From Methanosarcinales archaeon (GTDB lineage: Archaea; Halobacteriota; Methanosarcinia; Methanosarcinales; EX4572-44), in NCBI GenBank assembly GCA_004212095.1, contig RXIJ01000090.1, forward strand, positions 1-12,040: a DNA stretch of 12,040 bases, in the 5' to 3' direction. Made by a program: the position numbers and the translations under genes. Below are positions 5,480 through 12,040 of the stretch, piece by piece (within the stretch, counting starts at the first letter, position 1; the number at the start of each line of letters is the position of its first letter). The notes under the pieces were generated by a model. The model ran no database searches, was not told the origin of the DNA, and saw only the letters and a list, made by a program, of their open reading frames with translations.

Positions 5480-7201
5480 ATGGACGACCTTGATGAAAGA
5501 CAGATATTATTGCAAATTCGAAAGTATGCTCTTTTTAATGCTGTAAAACACGGAATGGCACCAAAGGCTGGTGCTGTGATCGGAAGACTCATTGGCTCGC
5601 ACCCGGAATTGCGCTTGCATGTTAAGACGGTATCAAAATTAGTGGGTACGGTCGTGGATGAAATTTCGAGAACTGATAAAGCTTCCTGGGAGCGTGAATT
5701 GTCTGAAATTGCACCTGATTTCCTCGATGAACTCAGCGAGAAGAGAACGCCAGATAAAGGTTTACCACCTCTAGAATGTACAGATCATGTTGTTATGCGT
5801 TTTGCTCCAAATCCCAATGGCCCTGCAACACTTGGAAGTGCTCGTGGAATTGTTGTTAATTCTGAGTATGCGAAGCGATACCATGGTAGATTTATCATTC
5901 GTTTCGATGACACCGATCCAAAGACAAAACGCCCGCTTTCCGATGCTTACAACTGGTATCTTGAAGATTGCAGGTGGCTTGGAGCAGAGCCTGATGAAGT
6001 AATCATTGCATCAGATCATATAGAGATGTATTATGACTATGCACGGCAGTTGATAGAAAAAAATGCTGCATATATTTGCTTCTGCGAAAAGGATGAATTC
6101 AAAAAATATAAGGATTCTGCCGTTGCCTGCCCGCACCGGGAACAGGATGTTAGCACAACCCTCAAAAACTGGCAGGACATGCTTGATGGTAAATACGCGC
6201 CTGGAAAAGCTGTTCTTCGCATAAAAACGGATATGTCGTATAAAGACCCTGCAATTCGCGATTGGGTAGCGTTTCGAATCGTTGATGTACCCCATCCCAG
6301 ACCGGAAATCGGGACCAGGTATAAAGTGTGGCCGCTGCTTGACTTTGAATCAGCTATTGAGGATCATCTTCTTGGTATTACTCATATCATTCGCGGCAAG
6401 GACCTGATTGACAGCGAACACCGCCAGCGATACATATACAAATACTTTAACTGGAATTATCCGGAAACTCTTCACTGGGGACGAGTTAAGATACATGAGT
6501 TTGGAAAACTCAGCACAAGCAGCATGGGAAAAGCAATCAAAGAAGGAAAGTATACTGGCTGGGATGACCCGCGCCTTCCAACCATACAGGCGATACGGCG
6601 AAGAGGAATACAACCAAAAGCGATATGCAAATTTTTTATCGAACTCGGTGTTGGGGAAACAGACATTGGACTGAGCATGGAAAACCTGTATGCTGAAAAT
6701 CGAAAAGTAGTTGATCAAACATCCAAACGATTCTTTTTCACACCAGAGCCTGTAAAACTTGTTATCCAGGATGCACCAGCAACCGTTGCAAAGCCTATGC
6801 TGCACCCATCCCACATAAACTGGGGTAATCGGTTGATATCGGTTGCAGGTAATGTGTTAATCAGCAAGAGTGATGCAGAAAAAATAAAAGAAAATGAGCT
6901 TCTACGACTAAAAGACCTTTACAATATCAAAATACTTAAAAAAACGGATGAAGCTGTTACAGCAGAGTATGTGGGCGGCGGGATAGAAATCGTTCGAAAA
7001 AGCAGGGGAAAAATCATTCACTGGGTTGTGCCGGATGGTCCGAACATAACAATTCTGAATGTAACAGGTGAAGAAAAAGGAATTGGAGAGCGAGGTATTT
7101 CTGATTGCGTGGGAGAGGTGGTACAGTTTGAACGGTACGGATTCGTACGCATCGACTCAGTAAAAGATAATAGGGTTACAGCATATTTTGCACATAAGTA
7201 A
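5480..7201 (+). CDS. gltX: Glutamyl-tRNA synthetase, archaeal type
   Basis: This class I enzyme attaches glutamate to tRNA-Glu. Archaeal members are non-discriminating and also charge tRNA-Gln, which is then amidated by GatDE. From the ATG at 5480 the protein has 573 residues, the usual size. An N-terminal helical extension (about 1-100) precedes the Rossmann core. RFAPNPNGP (107-115) leads into TLGS (117-120) where the classical HIGH motif would be. RFDDTDP (141-147) is the glutamate-site segment. HIIRGKDLIDS (about 302-312) and KLSTS (343-347, the KMSKS equivalent) complete the active site. The C-terminal part is the beta-barrel anticodon domain of the archaeal/GlnRS-like type, not the bacterial helical type. 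I recall Methanosarcina-type enzymes with similar HIGH and KMSKS variants, so these are probably family traits, not defects. The gene stands alone between two tRNA-Pro genes. Confidence 0.95.
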   Translation: MDDLDERQILLQIRKYALFNAVKHGMAPKAGAVIGRLIGSHPELRLHVKTVSKLVGTVVDEISRTDKASWERELSEIAPDFLDELSEKRTPDKGLPPLECTDHVVMRFAPNPNGPATLGSARGIVVNSEYAKRYHGRFIIRFDDTDPKTKRPLSDAYNWYLEDCRWLGAEPDEVIIASDHIEMYYDYARQLIEKNAAYICFCEKDEFKKYKDSAVACPHREQDVSTTLKNWQDMLDGKYAPGKAVLRIKTDMSYKDPAIRDWVAFRIVDVPHPRPEIGTRYKVWPLLDFESAIEDHLLGITHIIRGKDLIDSEHRQRYIYKYFNWNYPETLHWGRVKIHEFGKLSTSSMGKAIKEGKYTGWDDPRLPTIQAIRRRGIQPKAICKFFIELGVGETDIGLSMENLYAENRKVVDQTSKRFFFTPEPVKLVIQDAPATVAKPMLHPSHINWGNRLISVAGNVLISKSDAEKIKENELLRLKDLYNIKILKKTDEAVTAEYVGGGIEIVRKSRGKIIHWVVPDGPNITILNVTGEEKGIGERGISDCVGEVVQFERYGFVRIDSVKDNRVTAYFAHK

Positions 7202-7221
7202 AAGGCTCTCTCTAAAAACAA

Positions 7222-7239
7222 CAGGTAACCTGCTTTTTT
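7222..7239 (+). terminator. Likely gltX terminator
   Basis: A short inverted repeat, CAGGT-A-ACCTG (7222-7232), is followed by C and six Ts (7234-7239), 20 nt after the gltX stop. U-tracts are the known archaeal termination signal. On the other strand a five-T run also occurs downstream of the tRNA, so the site may serve both directions. Confidence 0.45.
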
Positions 7240-7244
7240 ATGGA

Positions 7245-7319
7245 TGGGATAGCGCGGATTTGAACCGCAGTCCAAGCCTCCCAAAGGCCCGAGGATCGTC
7301 CAGGCTACCCTACTATCCC
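7245..7319 (-). tRNA. tRNA-Pro (anticodon TGG)
   Basis: Read on the minus strand, acceptor GGGATAG pairs with CTATCCC, with discriminator A at 7245. The D stem is GGGT/ATCC. The anticodon stem GGGCC/GGCTT contains two G-T pairs and encloses TTTGGGA, with anticodon TGG at 7283-7281. The T stem TGCGG/CCGCG encloses TTCAAAT. There is no intron and no encoded CCA. It decodes CCA and CCG. It is the second proline isoacceptor in the window and faces gltX tail to tail. Confidence 0.94.
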
Positions 7320-7359
7320 AACAACGATTAGGATTCTACCATCAATAATGGCAACACCT

Positions 7360-7369
7360 GATATATAGT
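7360..7369 (-). promoter_or_regulatory. TATA box of tRNA-Pro(TGG)
   Basis: The minus strand reads ACTATATATC here. Initiation is expected near 7340, giving a 5' leader of about 20 nt that RNase P would remove. Confidence 0.45.
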
Positions 7370-7380
7370 TTGTGTGATTG

Positions 7381-7413
7381 GTGTAGTCAATGCACTACCT
7401 CAATATTTACACC
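7381..7413 (-). pseudogene. Diverged second copy of the aroA 3' end
   Basis: Positions 7381-7413 align with 7447-7479, which hold the last codons and stop of aroA, at a constant offset of 66 nt. Of 33 positions, 25 match, and all eight differences are transitions. On the minus strand the copy reads GVNIEVVH and a TGA stop, against GANIETIY and a TGA stop in the intact gene. The segments on either side (7414-7446) show no similarity, so only a short tail is preserved. Confidence 0.6.
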
Positions 7414-7452
7414 TGCATACAACGCAAGCAGAAAATACCAGCAACTGCGTAG

Positions 7453-8730
7453 TCAATATATTGTCTCAATGTTTGCACCAAGCTTTCTTATATGCTCAAA
7501 AAAATCAGGATAAGAAATACCAACCGATTCAGCAGTATCAATCACAGTACCACCTGCTGCAATACCAGCGAGAGTAAGTGCCATCACAATTCGATGATCA
7601 TCCCAACCGCAAAGATTAGTCCCCTGAAGCTTTGAGCTTTTAAGTATTAGCTTATCAGGTTCTTCCCTCACATTTGCACCCATTTTTCCAAGTTCTGTTG
7701 CCATCGCATGCAACCGATCTGTCTCCTTGTACCGGACATGTTCAGCATTTTCAATGACAGTAACGCCACTAGCGAGAACGCCGAGTACTGCAAGAGTCGG
7801 GACAAGGTCTGGTGTCAAACCGACATCAATCGTACAACCACAGAGCTCGCTCTGTTTAACATTAACGACTCCATGTTTCTTATTCCACTTTATATCCGCA
7901 CCCATCTCTTTAAGTATTGAAATAATCGCAGAATCTCCCTGTGCTGTCGGATACATGTTTTTTACGGTAACATCACCAAACAATGCACCTGCTGCAAGCA
8001 AGTATGATGCGGATGAAAAATCACCAGGCACCTGATACACAGGCACGTCAAACCGCTGGTTCCCTTTTACCATAAAAGTAAGACTTGTTCCTTCATCCAC
8101 CACCACCTCCGCACCTGCAAGTTCGAGCATTTCAAGAGTAATATCAACATAAGGGCGTGACTTCAACTCACCACGAACAGCTATTTCAGTATCGTTCTCA
8201 GCAAGAGAGCAGGCTATAAGAAGTCCGGTAATAAACTGTGAACTTACCGAGCCATCGATAAAGGTCTTGCCACCACGAAGCTTGCCTCGCACCACAAGAG
8301 GTGCCATGCCATTATTACGCGTCGAAAATGCCTCTGAACCAAGACTATTCAAAGCAAGCAAGAGCGGATCATTGGGACGCTTTCGTATGGATGCATCACC
8401 ATTTAATACCACAGCACCACGAACGAGTGAAGAAATAGCAGTCATTATCCGAAGAGTTGTTCCTGAATTTCCTACATCAACAACGTCATCCGGTGTAGCC
8501 ACTTCTCCCTGCACACCAGCGATACGAATTGCATCACCGACATTCTCAACATCCGCTCCAAACGCACGGCAGGCATACATCGTCCTCTCTGTGTCATCTG
8601 AAACCAGGGGATTTAGCACAGTTGTGTTTTTAGCAAGCGAAGCAATCGCGATAGCTCGATGCGTATAACTCTTGGAAGGAGGTGCATCAACCATACCCTC
8701 AATCGCAGAGGGAGATATTTTCACATTCAT
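7453..8730 (-). CDS. aroA: 3-phosphoshikimate 1-carboxyvinyltransferase (EPSP synthase)
   Basis: This enzyme transfers enolpyruvate from phosphoenolpyruvate to shikimate-3-phosphate, the sixth step of aromatic amino acid synthesis, in the cytoplasm. The 425-residue length is normal. Visible motifs are PPSKSYTHRA (17-26, shikimate phosphate site), GNSGTTLR (87-94, PEP loop), DGSVSSQFITGLL (159-171), LTPDLVPT (305-312, with catalytic Asp308), VRYKETDR (332-339) and DDHRIVMAL (377-385). Both inverse alpha/beta domains appear complete. The ATG at 8730 is the natural start. No Shine-Dalgarno is seen, so the message may be leaderless or depend on read-through from the NosD gene 98 nt upstream, across a hairpin-rich spacer. 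Confidence 0.96.
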   Translation of the reverse strand: MNVKISPSAIEGMVDAPPSKSYTHRAIAIASLAKNTTVLNPLVSDDTERTMYACRAFGADVENVGDAIRIAGVQGEVATPDDVVDVGNSGTTLRIMTAISSLVRGAVVLNGDASIRKRPNDPLLLALNSLGSEAFSTRNNGMAPLVVRGKLRGGKTFIDGSVSSQFITGLLIACSLAENDTEIAVRGELKSRPYVDITLEMLELAGAEVVVDEGTSLTFMVKGNQRFDVPVYQVPGDFSSASYLLAAGALFGDVTVKNMYPTAQGDSAIISILKEMGADIKWNKKHGVVNVKQSELCGCTIDVGLTPDLVPTLAVLGVLASGVTVIENAEHVRYKETDRLHAMATELGKMGANVREEPDKLILKSSKLQGTNLCGWDDHRIVMALTLAGIAAGGTVIDTAESVGISYPDFFEHIRKLGANIETIY

Positions 8731-8752
8731 TGTAAACTCGACTACTTTTGCG

Positions 8753-8815
8753 CAACTCGATTGCTAGTTATTTCCACACACTCCGTGTGCGGTTCTGCAC
8801 AACTTCGTTGTGCAG
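8753..8815. repeat. Hairpin modules between the NosD gene and aroA
   Basis: This spacer contains a half-site AACTCGATTGC (8754-8764), a hairpin with stem CACAC/GTGTG and loop TCC (8777-8789, extended by two outer pairs), and a perfect 9-bp hairpin CTGCACAAC-TTC-GTTGTGCAG (8795-8815). The first and last are the same modules seen at 3686-3888 and 10634-10720. The cluster starts 13 nt after the NosD-like stop on the minus strand. No T-tract follows the hairpins on that strand. Confidence 0.85.
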
Positions 8816-8828
8816 TGCTTATGATTAC

Positions 8829-10577
8829 TCATGTTACCATCTGTAGAATGATAAGAGCGTCAAGTGATGAAACCCTGCCGTCACCACTGACATCAGCAAT
8901 AGCAAGGATTTGAGAATTGCAAGGGCGGCTGCCGACTGCTATTTCGAGCGCGATTGCAGCATCTTTAGAGGTGATTTGGAAATCATCGTCAAGGTCGCCT
9001 TTCAGTGGTGGTTTTCCCAATGGACGCATCAGAGGGAAATAATCAATGCTGCTTCCGCCTGGAATCTGATACGAAGCGTCGCCGATACCGTCGCTGCTGT
9101 TGTCGCTTCCTGTGTAGTCTGAGTAATAGTTGCCAACGGTTGAAGTGTTCCACTGGTTGGTGCCTGTGTCATAAGTGTTGTAGTCGGTGTTGTTGATGAG
9201 ACTGTTGTAGTAAAGGATGTTGTTGCTTGAATCTTCCAGCTTGATTCCGTAGTAGTTGTTTGAAGCGGTGTTATTCGTGAGCGTGTTGTAGTTGCTCAAA
9301 GAATACAGGTAAATGCCGTAGTAGTTGTTCGAGTTAGCGGTGTTGTTCGTTAGTGTGTTGTTGCTCGAAGACCACATAGAGATGCCGTTGTTGTTCGAGT
9401 TAGCGGTGTTGTTCGTTAGTGTGTTGTTGCTCGAAGACCACATAGAGATGCCGCAGTCGTTGTTCGAAGCGGTGTTATTCGTGAGCGTGTTGTTGTTGCT
9501 CGAAGAACGCAAGTAGATGCCGTAGAAGTTGTTCGATGCAGTGTTGTTTGTGAGTGTGTTGTTGCTCGAAGAATACAGGTCGATGCCGTACCAGTTGTTC
9601 GAAGAGTTTATATTTGTAAAAGTGGAATTATCAGTTCGAAGAATGAGAAATCCATTGTTTTTCAAAGTTTCTGAACCCTTAATTGTTACATTGTTTATAG
9701 TTGAGTTGTCAGCATTACAAAGAATTAATTCTGAAAGAATTTCATTCGATAAATCAACCGGATAATTGTAGTATTTTATTGGTCTGTTGCCAGAGCCCGT
9801 GTTGTTCTCAATGACATTGCTACAGTGAGCATCTGAGGAAGCAGAGACATAAAAGTCGAAAAGGGTATTTTCCTTAGCGGTGTTATTCGTGAGTGTGTTG
9901 TTGCTCGAAGAACGCAAGTAGATGCCAATGGTGTTGTTTGAAGCGGTGTTATTCGTGAGTGTGTTGTTGCTCGAAGAACGCAAGTAGATGCCAATGGTGT
10001 TGTTTGAAGCGGTGTTATTCGTGAGTGTGTTGTTGTTGCTCAAAGAATACAGGTAGATGCCAAATACGTTGTTCGATGCAGTGTTGTTCGTGAGCGTGTT
10101 GTCGCTCGAAGAACTCAGGTAGATGCCGTAGTAGCTGTTCGAAGCGTTGTTACCGGAGATGTTGCAGTGCTGCCTGCCGTTGAGATATATTCCAGCCTTA
10201 TAGTTTCCAGTCGCATTTTCCACCGTGAACCCTGAGATATTCACGTAATTTTGCTGCACATCAAAGACGTGGTCATTTGAATTCGATGCGTTCACGATGC
10301 AGTTTGCTGATCCGTTCTCTGACTGAATCGTTAAATAAGCTACAGTCACGTCAATATTCTCTTTCGTTCCAGTGTATGCATCGCGGACGATTATCGTATC
10401 GCCTTCTGAAGCGTTATTCACAGCCTGCTGTATTGTCTGATTCCCGCCTTCAGGCACACAAATCGTATCAGCGGATGCGCATCCAATGCTTATAACTGCC
10501 AGTACTGCAAAAAGAAGTGCAAACACCGATATCTTCCAAGATCTGTTTGTTTTGCTTTTCATTTCTTTCTTCTCCAT
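8829..10577 (-). CDS. Secreted NosD-like beta-helix protein with C-terminal dockerin
   Basis: This is a 582-residue exported protein. Residues about 13-36 form a signal peptide (basic KTNRSWK, then FALLFAVLAVISIGCASA). Residues about 45-460 are parallel beta-helix coils of the NosD/CASH type, many copies of a 22-residue unit resembling GIYLRSSSNNTLTNNTASNN. Residues 483-519 (NYYSDYTGSD, DGIGD, DYFPLM) are the usual cap after these coils. Residues 527-582 are a dockerin type I domain with two calcium-loop helices, GDLDDDFQITSKDAAIAL and ADVSGDGRVSSLDALIIL. The repeats are crowded with N-x-T sequons, so the surface could be heavily N-glycosylated. Dockerins bind cohesins; no cohesin is visible here. 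The role may be sugar binding or cell-surface structure. The ATG at 10577 has a TATA box close upstream; the ATG at 10562 has GGAG 9 nt before it and is an alternative start. Confidence 0.9.
   Translation of the reverse strand: MEKKEMKSKTNRSWKISVFALLFAVLAVISIGCASADTICVPEGGNQTIQQAVNNASEGDTIIVRDAYTGTKENIDVTVAYLTIQSENGSANCIVNASNSNDHVFDVQQNYVNISGFTVENATGNYKAGIYLNGRQHCNISGNNASNSYYGIYLSSSSDNTLTNNTASNNVFGIYLYSLSNNNTLTNNTASNNTIGIYLRSSSNNTLTNNTASNNTIGIYLRSSSNNTLTNNTAKENTLFDFYVSASSDAHCSNVIENNTGSGNRPIKYYNYPVDLSNEILSELILCNADNSTINNVTIKGSETLKNNGFLILRTDNSTFTNINSSNNWYGIDLYSSSNNTLTNNTASNNFYGIYLRSSSNNNTLTNNTASNNDCGISMWSSSNNTLTNNTANSNNNGISMWSSSNNTLTNNTANSNNYYGIYLYSLSNYNTLTNNTASNNYYGIKLEDSSNNILYYNSLINNTDYNTYDTGTNQWNTSTVGNYYSDYTGSDNSSDGIGDASYQIPGGSSIDYFPLMRPLGKPPLKGDLDDDFQITSKDAAIALEIAVGSRPCNSQILAIADVSGDGRVSSLDALIILQMVT
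9324..10035 (-). repeat. Near-identical 66-bp tandem repeats in the beta-helix gene
   Basis: One 66-nt unit is repeated with essentially no change at 9324-9387 and 9390-9453, and another at 9877-9942 and 9943-10008, continuing into 10035. Each unit is 22 codons, one beta-helix coil. Identity at silent positions shows recent expansion by slippage or unequal recombination, so the coil number probably varies between strains. Assemblies may collapse or misjoin here. Confidence 0.9.
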
Positions 10578-10593
10578 TACTTTGACTATTTCT

Positions 10594-10604
10594 ATTTATA
10601 AAAT
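10594..10604 (-). promoter_or_regulatory. TATA box of the NosD/dockerin gene
   Basis: The minus strand reads TTTTATAAAT. Its centre is only about 22 nt from the ATG at 10577, so the transcript would be leaderless from 10577 or have a very short leader to the ATG at 10562. Confidence 0.5.
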
Positions 10605-10633
10605 TTTCGATAATGTTCGTTGTTTTCTATGCA

Positions 10634-10720
10634 CTCGATTGCTACGCAATCGAGAGTTGTTTTCTGCACAACGAAGTTGTGCAGTTGTTAATCTATCTCT
10701 GCAAAGCGCAAGCTTTGCAG
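10634..10720. repeat. Three hairpin modules at the speA 3' end
   Basis: Three perfect stems of 9 bp lie in a row: CTCGATTGC-TAC-GCAATCGAG (10634-10654), CTGCACAAC-GAA-GTTGTGCAG (10664-10684) and CTGCAAAGC-GCAA-GCTTTGCAG (10699-10720). The second is the exact reverse complement of the hairpin at 8795-8815. The third has the same arms as the hairpin at 3686-3706, apart from one base. The third lies inside the open reading frame of speA, just before its stop. Confidence 0.9.
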
Positions 10721-12040
10721 GTGCAGATATGTAGGTTTTCCCAGTTCTTCTTTATATAACTTAATGAAGTTTTCTGTTTCAATTGTTTGCTCTCTTTCAA
10801 GTGCTTTGTTGAGAGTTTTTAATAACCCTGCCGTTTCATATTTCATGTTGTTTAATACGTTTGCTGTAGTATCTGCAGGAATAATGTGTTTTATGTACCA
10901 GTTATCGTTGTTTTTTTGTGCGATGTGTACTTCGTTGACAGTCCCGAACAGGTTATGACAGTCTCCCATTGTATCCTGGTATGCCCCTATCAGTGTGATT
11001 GCCAGGTAATAAGGTTCATCGTTTAGCTGATGGAGTTCAAGCAGTTCTTTGGTATGTGTCTGGTCGATAAACTGGTTTATTTCACCGTCCGAATCACAGG
11101 TGAGGTCTATAATCGTCCCTTTGCATGTTGGTTTTTCGTTCAGTCTGTGAATAGGTAATACTGGAAATAATTGATTAATTGCCCACGAATCCGGTATCGA
11201 CTGAAATATTGAGAAATTTCCAAGATACTTGTTTGATAGGTGTTTTCCAAGCTTCTGTATTTGCTCTGATGTGTTACCCTCTTCTGAGGCAAAGGACGTG
11301 ACGCACTGGCAGATTTTCCAGAACAGCGTCTCACCTTTTGATTTTTCTTCAAGTCCAAGCTTCCCAAGACTAAACAGGTTGATGAGTCTTTCTTTTAAGT
11401 AAATTGCATCATGGTAACACTCTTCATAATTTCTGATACCTATCTTGCGGTAGCAATCATGCAGTTCATGCACAATTATGGGGTCTTTTTCGTTTACAGT
11501 AACCTCATCGTATTGTTTCACATTTTTCCTGCCAGGTATATTGATTATTAACATGGAGTGGTGAGCAGCAATGGCTCTGCCGCTTTCAGAAATTATTGTT
11601 GGATAGGGAGCGTTTTCTTCATCGCAGATTGTTTTCAGAGTGCTGACAACGTTATTTGCATATTCTTGCAGTGTGTAGTTGGTACTTGAAAAGGAGGAAG
11701 TTTTACTGCTATCGTAATTAACACCAAGCCCTCCCCCAATATTGAAGTATTGAATGTTTGCACCCCCCCTCTGCAACTTTGCATAGATGCGGGCAGCTTC
11801 CTTAACTGCCTTTTGAATGTGACTAACAGCAGTTACCTGGGAGCCTATATGAAAGTGAAGCATGTTAAGGGAGGACAGCATCCCGTTATCCTTCAAGGTC
11901 TTTATTACCTCAAGTATTTCGGTTGTGTTAAGCCCGAATTTTGAATTATCACCCCCGGATGATTCCCATTTGCCGCTTCCTTTTGAATAGAGTTTTGTGC
12001 GAATTCCAATCTGCGGGATAACATTCAGTTCTTTTGCAGT
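10688..12040 (-). CDS. speA: Biosynthetic arginine decarboxylase (PLP type), partial
   Basis: This enzyme decarboxylates arginine to agmatine, a polyamine precursor (agmatine also modifies archaeal tRNA-Ile2). The frame is open to the right window edge: 450 C-terminal residues are visible of a usual 630-660, and the start and PLP lysine lie outside. From the edge inward, SGSGKWESSGGDNSKFGL is a strong family signature. It is followed by LHFHIGSQ (61-68), YFNIGGGLGVNYD (98-110), ISESGRA (150-156), the catalytic-cysteine segment TCDSDGEI (314-321) and GAYQDTMGDCHNLFG (352-366). The family normally ends soon after a TYLE-like motif. Here TYL is followed by HLQSLRFAEID, encoded largely by a hairpin repeat, so the C-terminus seems extended by a captured repeat. 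A NosD-like gene lies downstream on the same strand. Confidence 0.93.
   Translation of the reverse strand, partial: TAKELNVIPQIGIRTKLYSKGSGKWESSGGDNSKFGLNTTEILEVIKTLKDNGMLSSLNMLHFHIGSQVTAVSHIQKAVKEAARIYAKLQRGGANIQYFNIGGGLGVNYDSSKTSSFSSTNYTLQEYANNVVSTLKTICDEENAPYPTIISESGRAIAAHHSMLIINIPGRKNVKQYDEVTVNEKDPIIVHELHDCYRKIGIRNYEECYHDAIYLKERLINLFSLGKLGLEEKSKGETLFWKICQCVTSFASEEGNTSEQIQKLGKHLSNKYLGNFSIFQSIPDSWAINQLFPVLPIHRLNEKPTCKGTIIDLTCDSDGEINQFIDQTHTKELLELHQLNDEPYYLAITLIGAYQDTMGDCHNLFGTVNEVHIAQKNNDNWYIKHIIPADTTANVLNNMKYETAGLLKTLNKALEREQTIETENFIKLYKEELGKPTYLHLQSLRFAEID

Noticed and set aside
9325..9765. Plus-strand open frames rich in FELAVLFVSVLLLE
   Set aside because: They are the antisense of the beta-helix repeats; repetition and hydrophobicity follow from the Asn/Thr-rich coding strand.
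10634..10684. Intrinsic terminator for speA
   Set aside because: The hairpins are strong but lack a T-tract on the minus strand, and identical modules occur elsewhere in both orientations.

Overview
The window reads as archaeal, most likely from the Methanosarcinales or a related anaerobic methane/alkane-oxidising lineage. The evidence is an archaeal-type glutamyl-tRNA synthetase with the PNPNGP...TLGS variant of its ATP motif, TATA-type promoters, two archaeal tRNA-Pro genes without encoded CCA, a DUF1786 protein, and a NosD-like beta-helix protein with a dockerin tail. The lineage is inferred from remembered family resemblance, because no database search was possible.

Layout. Positions 1-534 (minus) hold the decayed 5' part of an IS5/IS1182-like transposase gene, cut by the window edge. 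Positions 838-2621 (plus) hold a compact three-gene cluster that I do not recognise: a 48-residue acidic peptide, a 193-residue soluble protein with a glycine tetrad repeat, and a membrane-anchored protein with two PKD-like domains. It ends flush, with no gap, against a convergent minus-strand DUF1786 (ASKHA-fold) gene. Upstream of DUF1786, in the same orientation, is purM. The spacer between them is packed with 55-bp tandem repeats and short hairpins.

Positions 4891-5479 hold promoters, a probable frameshifted remnant of a TnpB 3' end, and tRNA-Pro(GGG). The plus-strand gltX gene (5480-7201) follows. Next comes a minus-strand block, read right to left: speA (arginine decarboxylase, entering from beyond the right edge), a NosD/dockerin surface protein, aroA, and tRNA-Pro(TGG). 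A diverged second copy of the aroA 3' end lies between aroA and that tRNA.

The core genes are housekeeping: purine synthesis (purM), the shikimate pathway (aroA), tRNA charging (gltX, two proline tRNAs) and polyamine or agmatine supply (speA). Accessory and surface functions are the PKD protein and the NosD/dockerin protein. The most unusual signals are a shared set of hairpin modules, mostly 9-bp stems with 3-nt loops, reused in three different spacers next to minus-strand stop codons (one module appears to have been captured as the C-terminus of SpeA), and the unrecognised three-gene cluster at 838-2621.
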